From NCBI GenBank assembly GCA_017405115.1, contig JAFRBA010000110.1:1-37911 (forward strand): DNA of 37,911 nucleotides, in the 5' to 3' direction. Source of the DNA: Kiritimatiellia bacterium (GTDB lineage Bacteria > Verrucomicrobiota > Kiritimatiellia > RFP12 > UBA1067). A program made the translations under genes and the position numbers. The notes under the pieces were generated by a model. That model searched no databases. It saw only the letters and a list, made by a program, of their open reading frames with translations, and had not been told where the DNA came from. How positions within the stretch are numbered: position 1 is the first letter of the stretch; every line of letters begins with the position of its first letter. Below are positions 8,449 through 16,590 of this stretch, in pieces.

Positions 8449-9036
8449 CTAATCAAGGAACCGAAAGAGCTGTCCTAATCTTTGGTTCCTGTCCTCTGCT
8501 GACGGCATGGGGAATTCCCGAAACTTGTGCACCTTGGTGTAGGTCTCGAACAGTTTCGGCCTGTCTCGCTCATATTCCAGGAAGACGACCTTGCCGCCAA
8601 TGATGCCTTGTGCCCGACGAATCTGGTCATAGATTGCCGCAAACAAATCACGCCCAGAGATTTTGCGCCCCTCGCTTGACGCAAGGTTCTTCGCCACTTG
8701 CGCGATAAGGTACGCGGATATGCGGTACGATTTCCTGTCGTTGTCGAAATCGACACGGGCGACATCGTTAAGTTGCTTCGTCGTGTCTGCATCAAGCGTG
8801 TCAAAACAGATGGTGAGTGGCTTGCTCGTCAACGTGAAATAGGCAGCAATCTCGCCACCAGGCGCAAAGACGACATGCGTCATCGAGGTCTTGCGCTTCG
8901 TATGCGGAATCGCCCAGCGCTTGAGATAAGAGTCAACATCTTCATTGAGTTCCCTGCATGAAAACGCATCCAAAAGCCGCTTCACGGCACTCACACCAAG
9001 CGAACCAAGCAAGTCCACCAATGATATGATCTTCAT
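8449..9036 (-). CDS. GNAT-fold protein, probable acetyltransferase toxin
   Basis: 195 residues. The N-terminal half has FSCRELNEDVDSYLKRWA (25-42), a charged linker and GEIAAYFTLTSKPL, the pattern seen in GNAT toxins of the TacT/AtaT type that acetylate aminoacyl-tRNA. The second half has the expected helix and strand pairs (AYLIAQVAKNLA, GRDLFAAIYDQIRRA, GGKVVFLEYE) and ends like the final GNAT strands. The acetyl-CoA loop is not a clear Q/RxxGxG/A: the nearest segment is SSEGRKISGRDL, so activity is uncertain. The start ATG overlaps the stop of the upstream small antitoxin-like gene (ATGA, 9033-9036), the usual antitoxin-first arrangement. The toxin role is inferred from fold and neighbour. 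Confidence 0.7.
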   Translation of the reverse strand: MKIISLVDLLGSLGVSAVKRLLDAFSCRELNEDVDSYLKRWAIPHTKRKTSMTHVVFAPGGEIAAYFTLTSKPLTICFDTLDADTTKQLNDVARVDFDNDRKSYRISAYLIAQVAKNLASSEGRKISGRDLFAAIYDQIRRAQGIIGGKVVFLEYERDRPKLFETYTKVHKFREFPMPSAEDRNQRLGQLFRFLD

Positions 9037-9230
9037 GCGTGAAGCGCTTCCTTCGCTGCCCTGTGCCCAAAAAACTCGCGAATGTTCTCAGGGTCAGAAA
9101 GAACTTCCCAATCGTTCCTTATCCTTGGGACGTTGCCGCTTGGCCTACGTGCGAGCAAGGCCTTGACGAACGCCCTGGACACTTTAGGGTCGCGCATCAC
9201 AAAGTTTGCTGTTATGCTTGAAGTTGCCAT
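9033..9230 (-). CDS. Small antitoxin-like protein, partner of the GNAT protein
   Basis: 65 residues beginning MATSSITANFVMRDPKVSRA, with a helical middle (AFVKALLARRPSG) and a tail rich in charged residues. I do not recognise a named family with certainty. Size, position just upstream of a GNAT gene and the 4-bp ATGA overlap make an antitoxin likely. The start at 9230 is fixed by GGAGG at 9238-9242, 7 nt upstream, and a good promoter before it. An earlier in-frame start at 9392 would put the promoter and the SD inside the gene and was rejected. Confidence 0.65.
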   Translation of the reverse strand: MATSSITANFVMRDPKVSRAFVKALLARRPSGNVPRIRNDWEVLSDPENIREFFGHRAAKEALHA

Positions 9231-9252
9231 GTTATTTCCTCCAACACCACAT

Positions 9253-9283
9253 ATTATACCATATATCAGCGTGGACGTGGCAA
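9253..9283 (-). promoter_or_regulatory. Promoter of the GNAT toxin-antitoxin pair
   Basis: TTGCCA (9278-9283), a 19-bp spacer and the extended -10 TGGTATAAT (9253-9261), all on the minus strand. The leader is about 15 nt and carries the GGAGG. The spacer 9284-9511 upstream shows no gene I can support. Confidence 0.7.
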
Positions 9284-9511
9284 ATGAAGCAAAGCGGTTT
9301 GCAGTCAACTGCCCATGACCACAATCGGCCCCGCGAAAGGCCCATTTTACAAAGGTTACGCGGGGTGTGTCCCCAAACAATTTATCGTGCATCGTGACTG
9401 CCGCCGCGCCACAACCATCTAACGCGGCCCCCTACAGTCCTGACGACCTTGTCGACCTCACTCATCACCACTCCACGACAGAAAACGAGTTGGACTGCAT
9501 GCGGATGACCG

Positions 9512-10591
9512 TCAGGCTGATGTACGCCTCGCTCCCTTTGCCGAGAGAAAAAGAAGCCACGCCGCAAACGATAGAATCACTAATTTCTGGAGCGACGTTA
9601 CGAGAGGAGCGAACGGCACGACCTTCAGAGCATGAAGAACGAGGGCGAGCGCCATCGCCGCAATCGGCAGAACGAGCGCGATTGTCCATGCGCGGCGGAC
9701 GTGACGCGTCGGCACCTCCCTGCGCCACGCGAAGAGCATCAATGCTCCGCCTGCCGCCGCAAGCCAGCAGCCGACATTATGGAGAATCTGGCTAAAGTTC
9801 TCCGGCACAAGCGCAATCCACAAAAGCCCTGCAACATTCAGCGCGATTCCCCATCTGGAAAGGCCAGCGCGGCGAGCGGAGGACACGACGGCAAGGATGG
9901 AAAACAGCATCCCCGACACGAACAGATGGTGGCTCCACGGCCATTTAACGAGCTGCACCTCGGTGCGGCCGAGTGCGCTCAGCATTCGCATGGCGGGGTT
10001 GTATCCGCCGGGGAAGCAATGCATGGCGAGGACAAACGTCACGGCGGCGCACGCACCAAAAAACACGGTTGCCCCAAACGAGCAGTCCTGCGAGAACGCT
10101 ATGCGCGGCTCGTCTCGACGGAAACAAGAAACAAGGAGAAGAAGTTCTGCAAGAACGTATGTCGGCCCGACTATGAGGTTCGCCCCGGGAACATGCAGGA
10201 TACGTGCGCCAATTGCGATGTCCGAGAGGACAAGAAGCGATATTCCGGACAAGTAGAACAGACGGCCTCCGCCAAAGGCTACGGAGAGGGACATCGCGCT
10301 TACGACGGAATAGACGATGATGGTCGCCGCTGTCGCCGAAGGCAAAACAGGTGAAAGCCGTATGGACGCGAACGAGACAACGGGCAGTCCCAACGCGACA
10401 AGCGCGCGCCAGTCGGGACGTGCCTCCCTCAGCTGCGCGACTGTCCAGAGGATGTGTGCAAGCGCAAAGCATCCGACGCCAGCAAGAAATCCCGGCGAAC
10501 CCGTCGGCGAACAATTCACCGCTAGCATCCAGTCTCCAGCAAAAGCCGCCGCGAACCCAAAGACCATCCACCACCGTCTGCTCGTGTTCAT
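9512..10591 (-). CDS. Polytopic membrane protein, N-terminal half YhhN/TMEM86-like
   Basis: 359 residues with about 11-12 predicted membrane segments. The first ~200 residues resemble the YhhN/TMEM86 (lysoplasmalogenase) family: FAAAFAGDWMLAV near the start, a conserved PGF segment, and later AIGARILHVPGANLIVGPTYVLAE, where YhhN has a short loop and a tyrosine. The remaining ~150 residues are further helices with the loop KWPWSHHLFVSG, so the protein is longer than the usual ~210 residues and looks like a fusion or extended form. The start at 10591 gives a normal short n-region (MNTSRRWW) before helix 1; upstream codons in this frame overlap the phosphatase gene. It is the last gene of the carbohydrate run, 35 bp after the phosphatase. 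Its role there is unknown. Confidence 0.6.
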   Translation of the reverse strand: MNTSRRWWMVFGFAAAFAGDWMLAVNCSPTGSPGFLAGVGCFALAHILWTVAQLREARPDWRALVALGLPVVSFASIRLSPVLPSATAATIIVYSVVSAMSLSVAFGGGRLFYLSGISLLVLSDIAIGARILHVPGANLIVGPTYVLAELLLLVSCFRRDEPRIAFSQDCSFGATVFFGACAAVTFVLAMHCFPGGYNPAMRMLSALGRTEVQLVKWPWSHHLFVSGMLFSILAVVSSARRAGLSRWGIALNVAGLLWIALVPENFSQILHNVGCWLAAAGGALMLFAWRREVPTRHVRRAWTIALVLPIAAMALALVLHALKVVPFAPLVTSLQKLVILSFAAWLLFLSAKGARRTSA

Positions 10592-10626
10592 CTGGCTACC
10601 GCAACGACATAAACTCCAGAGACGAC

Positions 10627-11772
10627 TCAGCGTTCGAGCAGGCGTTCGCGAAGGCAATAGACATCGTCTTTCGTAAAACCTATCTCGACGAAGAACGCCT
10701 CCGCCTTTTCCGCTAGCGCAGTACCTGGATATTTCTTCAAACAGCCAATTGCCTCCCCAAACATCTTCTTGTGCCGTTGATCGCTTACGCGCCCCATAAA
10801 ACCAGTTGTGAGATAGTCCCGCCACAACTCTTCCTCTGGAACGCCGAGAAGCGCCTCAAGGAGCATAGCAACCGTGCCCGTGCGATCCGCCCCAGCGATG
10901 CAATGGAAGACTATCGGATAGTTGTTGTCGTCCATAAAAACATCAAACACCTTCTTGTTGATAACCCGTCCTTTGTCATCGAAAGCGCCGGAATATGCGC
11001 GATACGAGACGTTGAACCATTTTACTGATGGTCCGAGCGGCGACCCCGTCATGCCATAACATTCATTTGCGGACCTCAAGTCTATATCACTGCGGATGCC
11101 GTAAACCGCAAGTATTCTCGCCACCTCGCGGCTTGAAAGACGGCGCTTGCCTGGCGCAAAGCAGCAGCGCTTCACAAGACCGTTTCTGGCCGCACTGTGC
11201 GACAGTTCCTCTCCGGCCGCGAGCTTCTTGTGGAGTTTCTTCCCCTGCGACCCCATCTTCTTCAGCTTGCCGCTCTTTTCCAGTTCCAGTATCTCGTCGC
11301 TGGAATAGTAGTCAATGGGAGCGTTTGAGTTTAGTCCCGCCGTGCGATAGACGAGCCCCTGACGGATGCGACGCCCGCCAAGCCCACGGCGTCCGCCGAT
11401 GTCACGGCAGTTGTCCGTGCCGGACATGCGCACGAGGCGCGGCGCGACGTCCTCCGTCCGAAAACGGCCGACAAGGCGGTCGCCGTCGGCGGAGACGGTC
11501 CCCTCCCACTCCGTGCCGATCTCGAGGCCGTCGACCTCCACGCAATTCGTGGCGACGACCTGCGCGAACGCGACCTTGCCGTCCGGCAGCCTGCGCAACG
11601 TCACCAGACACTCGTTCGACGCGCCATTCCACTGCAACCTGACAGGAACAGGAACGGACCCTCGGCTCTTGAGCCTCTTCGCGTTCGTGGCGCCGTCGAA
11701 GAACTTCTCGCATTCCGCCCAGGGGGCCTTTGCGTATTCGCGCTGAATCGCGTGCAGCTGGCGCACCATCAT
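10627..11772 (-). CDS. Fn3-like domain fused to a tyrosine phosphatase (PF13350-type)
   Basis: 381 residues. About 25-110 form a beta sandwich resembling fibronectin type III (PVPVRLQWNGA, LPDGKVAFA, GLEIGTEWEGTVSADG, GRFRTED). From about 113 a dual-specificity-type phosphatase follows: NCRDIGG (121-127), IRQGLVYRTAGLN (136-148), GIRSDIDLRSANE (225-237) and the P-loop HCIAGADRTG with catalytic C291 and R297. All catalytic residues are present. The start ATG overlaps the stop of the upstream hydrolase gene (ATGA at 11769-11772). No signal peptide is seen, although the partner genes encode exported proteins, so cell location is unclear. The substrate could be phosphotyrosine, a phosphoinositide or a phosphosugar. 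Its place in a glycan operon is the notable point. Confidence 0.85.
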   Translation of the reverse strand: MMVRQLHAIQREYAKAPWAECEKFFDGATNAKRLKSRGSVPVPVRLQWNGASNECLVTLRRLPDGKVAFAQVVATNCVEVDGLEIGTEWEGTVSADGDRLVGRFRTEDVAPRLVRMSGTDNCRDIGGRRGLGGRRIRQGLVYRTAGLNSNAPIDYYSSDEILELEKSGKLKKMGSQGKKLHKKLAAGEELSHSAARNGLVKRCCFAPGKRRLSSREVARILAVYGIRSDIDLRSANECYGMTGSPLGPSVKWFNVSYRAYSGAFDDKGRVINKKVFDVFMDDNNYPIVFHCIAGADRTGTVAMLLEALLGVPEEELWRDYLTTGFMGRVSDQRHKKMFGEAIGCLKKYPGTALAEKAEAFFVEIGFTKDDVYCLRERLLER

Positions 11773-14045
11773 CCGAAACGATCGGCCTCGTTGCGAGATC
11801 CCTCTTCGGACACGTGATGCCTACCGAAGCGGATATCGGTCTTCCATGCTCCGCTATCGTCCGTCTCGAACGGAACGGCGACGACCAGCTCCTCGGTGTT
11901 CATGTCCTTGCCGATGCGCCCCTGCCTTCTGCTCTCGAGATGCCATCCGGGCGGTGCGAAGAGATAGACAATGCCACGCTCTCGACGCGGACGACGCACC
12001 TCGACGGAGAGGGTCAATGTCGCCACGTCCCATGATCCTTTTGCATCACGGCCTGTAAATGCCGTCGAAGACCCGATGACCTGCGGCGCGCGCACATAGT
12101 CGCTCAAACGGTAGATACGCACCGACTCCGGCGGAACCGTCACAACCACCTCGTCACGATGGCGGTTCAGCATGTGCGCATTGAAATGGTCGAAAAGTAC
12201 AAACACACCCTTGCGCCTCAGCGTGCGACGGATCGGCTCCTTGCCGATGTTGACGACGGCAAAGACACTAGCATCTGGAAAGTCGTAGCGCAACACGGAC
12301 GGAGGCGAGCCGGTCTTTCCTGTGAACAGATCCTCGGGGACAGCAGGCGTTTTCTCTCGCGGAAAAGTCGCCGTAACCAGGGCCAGTCGCTCCGACGTGA
12401 TGTCGCGGGGGTCGTCGCCAAACATCGACGACGAACCGGCAAAGGCATGTATCGCCGCATTGATGCGGGCGTGCTCAAGCGGCATCGGCTCGCCGACCGT
12501 CAGCACATTGCCGAGGTCATTGTTGAAAAGCCGGCCGTGCGTGTAATAGCTCGCCGTGTTATAGAGTGAACGCTCCGGGCCCGTCCAGAAGTCGAGCTTG
12601 TTTATACCGTAGGAAGCCGGATAGAAGAACGTACCTGGGAAGGATATGCGGCGCCCCTCGCCGAGGTCGCCAGCCGTGCGCGCGCCATCTACCACGCCGA
12701 CGCAACAGAATGTCGGCCCGGAGCAGCCGAGCAGATACGTCTCCGGACCAGCCGCCTCCCGAATCGTCCGCAACGCCTTGTAGAACGCCTCCACTCGGCT
12801 GCGTGATCCATCGCGCCCGCTGAAACGCGGGGCATCAAGCCCTACGCCGCCGTAGGCCATGCCGGTCTGCAGGAAGTCAAGCATGTAGTAGCGCACTCCA
12901 TGTTCGCGCAGATAGCTGAAATCGTCCTTCAGCTTCTCGATGACCTTCGGGTTGGAGGGATCGAACGCATAGATCGCGGGGCGCTTGTCCGCAGGAAGCT
13001 TTCCAGCGTCCCCGTGCGACCATGCATCCCTGAACACCCACGGCGTTCCGTCGGCGTTGCGGTAGATGGAGTCCGAAAACTCCTCATTCATCTCCTTCAG
13101 CCCCGAACTAAGCAAGAACGGACCAGCCCATGAGCCCATGAGCCAGCCAATGTCGACATACCGCTTCGCAGTTCCGTCACGTCCAAGGGGATGGTTCCCG
13201 TAGTTCCAGCCCTTCCAGTCACCAGGGTTGCCACCGGGGATGTTGGAGTTGCTGATCCAGGCATACTTGAATCCGTAGCCAGGAAGCAGCTTCGAGAGCG
13301 CCACGGCCTGATTGTACTTTCTCTCCTTGCCGATCTCGCTGCCTCCTTTGGCGAGATGCGTCCAAGCGCCTCCTGAAAGCCCGAGCGGCGGCGTCCGGAT
13401 GAACTTCGGGCGGTAGTTCGCCACCACGCGCTCTGCCCACTGGACGAGCTGTGCGTGCGGATCATGTCCGACAGCAACGGCAAACTCCTCGAACGGCGTC
13501 GAGCTGCCCGACTTCAGCACCCAGTCCTCAAATGCACCTGACGCCCTAACGCGCTCTATGCCATTCGTTCCCTCCCAATGGCACACGGTATCCAACGTCG
13601 TAAATGTCGTGAAGCCGAACTGAAGGGCAAACGTCCCGCCAGGATCGGCAAACTGGATGTGGATCGGAACGTCATGCACTGCATCGGGGTCGCACACCTC
13701 CCGAACGGTCCTCTGCCGCAGGTGGAGGCGCTGAAGGTCGAGAAAACGGAGGCCGGGGCGCCCCTTGAGAACCCCGGCATCGGCGTCAAGCACGTCGCAT
13801 CGGCCAAGGCGGACGTCCGCCCTGCCACAATTGGCGATTTCGGAGCGGATGACCGTCCACTCTCCATCCACGGTCACCTTCCACCTCCATTCGATGTCAC
13901 CGAATCGCCAAACAGGTCCGTCCTGCGTCTGCATCACCGAGTCGGGACTTCGCAGAGCGCCATCAACAGTCATCTTGGGCGTCGAATCGCCGAAAAAACC
14001 GACAGCAAAAGCCGCGCAAGCGGCAAACGCGCAATGAATCAACAT
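11769..14045 (-). CDS. Secreted alpha-galactosidase-like hydrolase (clan GH-D, GH36-like)
   Basis: 758 residues with an N-terminal signal peptide (MLIHCAFAACAAFAVGFFG, cleavage near 19-20). Residues 25-200 are a beta-sandwich domain; the catalytic barrel spans about 220-560. The likely nucleophile is D390 in RYYMLDFLQTG, matching the D-F strand of GH36/GH27 enzymes. The likely acid lies in the CSGP...GARTAGDLGE block (R456, D460). A beta domain follows (ENLF-type FTGKTG, NRHRDEVVVTVPPESVRIY) and a further beta-rich stretch to the end. It probably removes alpha-linked sugars from glycans in the periplasm or outside the cell. It starts 37 bp after the beta-strand repeat gene and overlaps the phosphatase gene by 4 bp. 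Exact GH family and substrate are not decided. Confidence 0.75.
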   Translation of the reverse strand: MLIHCAFAACAAFAVGFFGDSTPKMTVDGALRSPDSVMQTQDGPVWRFGDIEWRWKVTVDGEWTVIRSEIANCGRADVRLGRCDVLDADAGVLKGRPGLRFLDLQRLHLRQRTVREVCDPDAVHDVPIHIQFADPGGTFALQFGFTTFTTLDTVCHWEGTNGIERVRASGAFEDWVLKSGSSTPFEEFAVAVGHDPHAQLVQWAERVVANYRPKFIRTPPLGLSGGAWTHLAKGGSEIGKERKYNQAVALSKLLPGYGFKYAWISNSNIPGGNPGDWKGWNYGNHPLGRDGTAKRYVDIGWLMGSWAGPFLLSSGLKEMNEEFSDSIYRNADGTPWVFRDAWSHGDAGKLPADKRPAIYAFDPSNPKVIEKLKDDFSYLREHGVRYYMLDFLQTGMAYGGVGLDAPRFSGRDGSRSRVEAFYKALRTIREAAGPETYLLGCSGPTFCCVGVVDGARTAGDLGEGRRISFPGTFFYPASYGINKLDFWTGPERSLYNTASYYTHGRLFNNDLGNVLTVGEPMPLEHARINAAIHAFAGSSSMFGDDPRDITSERLALVTATFPREKTPAVPEDLFTGKTGSPPSVLRYDFPDASVFAVVNIGKEPIRRTLRRKGVFVLFDHFNAHMLNRHRDEVVVTVPPESVRIYRLSDYVRAPQVIGSSTAFTGRDAKGSWDVATLTLSVEVRRPRRERGIVYLFAPPGWHLESRRQGRIGKDMNTEELVVAVPFETDDSGAWKTDIRFGRHHVSEEGSRNEADRFG

Positions 14046-14082
14046 GCCTCGACCCTTTACCTAAAATGCTCAAAATCAACTA

Positions 14083-16590
14083 TCAACGATAGAGCAACAT
14101 AAAGCCTCTTCTGGAAAGGCGAACCTTCCCGTTCGAGACGCGGACGTCCAGCCGCGTGTTTGGCACTCCGTCGAGGTTGAGCGCCCAATGCGAAATGTTC
14201 TCCGTCCCTTCGCAGCTGGACAATGTCAGCGGCAGCTCGAAGTCACGCGACTGAGCACCGAAGTGAGCGTTCACGACCTTGATGACGCCGCTCGACGCGA
14301 ACGTGACGCCCTTCAACACTCCGCCGGAAGAGGAAGCATCGACAGTCAAGTTGGAAACTGCGATGGGCGAGACAACATCCAGGGTTCCGCCTGCAATCGT
14401 GACGGAACCGATTTCCGTCGTAACACCTGTCGGCGACGAGGCAATCGCATAACCGGGATGCGCGGCATCAAAGTCTGTGCTGCCGCTTGAATACCAGCGT
14501 GCACCGCTTGTCGAAACTCCTTGGTCCGTCTGAGTGTCAATTACATCCCATTTGCGCCCATCGCAACTCGCCTCAAGCATCCAGTCCTTTGGCTCGCGAT
14601 TGTTGTTCCCGCCTGTATTCGTCATAAGGTCGTAATATGCAACTGGCTTGGCGTCATCTGCAATGCGGAAAGTAAACGACACCCATGTTGAACTGTCTGA
14701 AGGTGTAGGTCTTTTGGTCGTGCCACTCCGCTGAGCCGACACCATTCCGCTGGACGTGAAAAGATTGGCAAGGACTCGACTATTATCGCTGAACGAAACA
14801 ACGTGGTTCCACATGCATTCGTCTTCGCCAAGTCGAAAGTTGTTGCCGGCGTCCTTAGACTCACCAGACTCCGCAAGATTTGCGTTGCACTGCGACCCGT
14901 CCGCGGCGGAAAGGCGGAACTGCTTCAGCTGAAGATAGCGTTCGCTGCCTGTGTCCTGCAGCTTCTTCACAGTGAACCGATACCAGCGGTAAGGTCCGTT
15001 GGCGATGCGGAGCGTACCGCCTTTCGCGACTATGCCGCCGGATAGCGTCACATTACCGCCGAGTGTCCATGTGCCAGCGCCGCGTTTTTCAACGGCAAGC
15101 GAGCCGACGCCGTTCGTGACGTCCGAAAAGTTGTCCCACGATCCAGAACCGTCGAGGACGAGAGTATTCGCACCCTCATTGTCGAACGACGTCGCGCCCT
15201 TGTAGAACAACGAAGCCGACGTATCGCTCTTGACGACTCCCGTTCCTTTTACCGCAAAGAGTCGCGAGGTGCAGGCAACGTCTGCGGAGCCGACGTATGC
15301 GAACGCGCCTGTCGTCGAATGCGTGCCGAGGCAGAACGCCCATGGAACCTTGGTAGCGGCATCGTATGACGATGCAGCGGCAGCACGCGTGAGCTTCACG
15401 CCAGTACCAAGCGAAGATGCCGTTCCCGCCTCCGCCATCGAAGCATATTCGAGCGTTCCGTTCTCGACAAAAACAGAGCCAATATAGTCGCGCGCGGTGC
15501 TGGTGAACAGCCATGTGCCAATGCCGCGTTTCACAACAGGAAAGACAGGGCTTGCCGTACCGGTAAACGTGCCTTGGATTGTGCAACGTGTCATGTTGTC
15601 GCCAGAAAGCACAAGGGGTATCACGCGGGCAAGGCTTCCCGCATCAAAATCCCCCGTAAAAGTGACGCCTCCGTTCGGTCCCGCATCAAGTTCGCCCGAC
15701 GGAGTGCTGTCGAAGTAAAACTTCTTCGACGTCGTTTCGCCTTCGCCTAAATAGACGACACCGCCACCAGTGCCCTGAAAGCGCACGATGTATTCCTGCG
15801 TGCCAAGCGAACCTGCATCGCCTGAGGCTGCGCCAAATTTCGAGACGCCCACAAAACCGCCGAATACGCGCGTATTCGTGCCTATGCCCGTGCGCTCTGG
15901 CTTCGTGAAATACTGGCAACCAGAGCGGAAGGAAGCCTGAATGTTCTTCCCTAGCGTTCCCGAGAAAACCATCGGGTCCTCGCGCGTTCCGCCAGTAAAC
16001 TCAAACTGCATTGACGAAAGGCAGTTCGAGACCGTGCCATCGCCGACAAGGCCGTTGATCTTCGGGACTGTCGAATTGTTGAACGCCAATACGCCGCTTC
16101 CATATGCGCCGAAAACGTTCTGCGCGATCTGAGTGTCCGACACGGTCTTGCCGACTGCATAATCGATTCGGAGTACGCCGTTAGTGACGATAAACTTGTC
16201 GATCCTGAAGGCGTTGGCGACGCCCGTATGGACAAGAAGACCCGTTCCAGACTTGACGAGAGTTCCGTTCGAGCCGGAATAGCCCGCGATCGAGTTAACG
16301 GCGAAGTCGGTATGATCAACGTCGAAACGCATATCGAGCGAGCCGTTGTTTCTGAAGCGCAGGCGCGTAAGGCTCGTCAACAGCGCATAGTCGGCGTCAG
16401 TAACGTATGCGTCTGCGCCGTCGATAAGGACGTTTCCTCCGCTCGACGGCACATTGCCGCCCTGCCAGCGCGAGCGATCAGACCAACCGCCGGAGCCATT
16501 CGGATCCCAGACGCTGTATTCTTCGGCTGCAAATGCGCCAAAGAACGCCACCATGGCGATAACGGATGCGATTAGCTTTGCCATTTTCAT
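14083..16590 (-). CDS. Secreted autotransporter-type beta-strand repeat protein with discoidin-like domain
   Basis: 835 residues with a signal peptide (LIASVIAMVAFFGAFA, cleavage near 22). After it comes the typical WDPNGSGGWSDRSRWQGGNVP opening of PVC beta-strand proteins. Residues 95-530 contain repeats of the form GAGTWTLGG...LSGGI...GGTLRIANG and GIGTWLFTS...GSVFVENGTL, which build a beta helix. Residues about 533-700 are an F5/8 type C (discoidin)-like domain (YRWYRFTV, YLQLKQFRLS, AKPVAYYDLMT, DWMLEASCDGRKW), suggesting sugar or surface binding. A last repeat precedes a short C-terminus. The start at 16590 has AAGGAG at 16598-16603 and overlaps the upstream stop (ATGA). A glycan-binding or cell-surface role for the operon is inferred. 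Confidence 0.85.
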   Translation of the reverse strand: MKMAKLIASVIAMVAFFGAFAAEEYSVWDPNGSGGWSDRSRWQGGNVPSSGGNVLIDGADAYVTDADYALLTSLTRLRFRNNGSLDMRFDVDHTDFAVNSIAGYSGSNGTLVKSGTGLLVHTGVANAFRIDKFIVTNGVLRIDYAVGKTVSDTQIAQNVFGAYGSGVLAFNNSTVPKINGLVGDGTVSNCLSSMQFEFTGGTREDPMVFSGTLGKNIQASFRSGCQYFTKPERTGIGTNTRVFGGFVGVSKFGAASGDAGSLGTQEYIVRFQGTGGGVVYLGEGETTSKKFYFDSTPSGELDAGPNGGVTFTGDFDAGSLARVIPLVLSGDNMTRCTIQGTFTGTASPVFPVVKRGIGTWLFTSTARDYIGSVFVENGTLEYASMAEAGTASSLGTGVKLTRAAAASSYDAATKVPWAFCLGTHSTTGAFAYVGSADVACTSRLFAVKGTGVVKSDTSASLFYKGATSFDNEGANTLVLDGSGSWDNFSDVTNGVGSLAVEKRGAGTWTLGGNVTLSGGIVAKGGTLRIANGPYRWYRFTVKKLQDTGSERYLQLKQFRLSAADGSQCNANLAESGESKDAGNNFRLGEDECMWNHVVSFSDNSRVLANLFTSSGMVSAQRSGTTKRPTPSDSSTWVSFTFRIADDAKPVAYYDLMTNTGGNNNREPKDWMLEASCDGRKWDVIDTQTDQGVSTSGARWYSSGSTDFDAAHPGYAIASSPTGVTTEIGSVTIAGGTLDVVSPIAVSNLTVDASSSGGVLKGVTFASSGVIKVVNAHFGAQSRDFELPLTLSSCEGTENISHWALNLDGVPNTRLDVRVSNGKVRLSRRGFMLLYR

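Noticed and set aside
9284..9511. Small minus-strand frames between YhhN and the antitoxin
   Set aside because: No RBS, promoter or recognisable domain; composition does not differ from spacer DNA.
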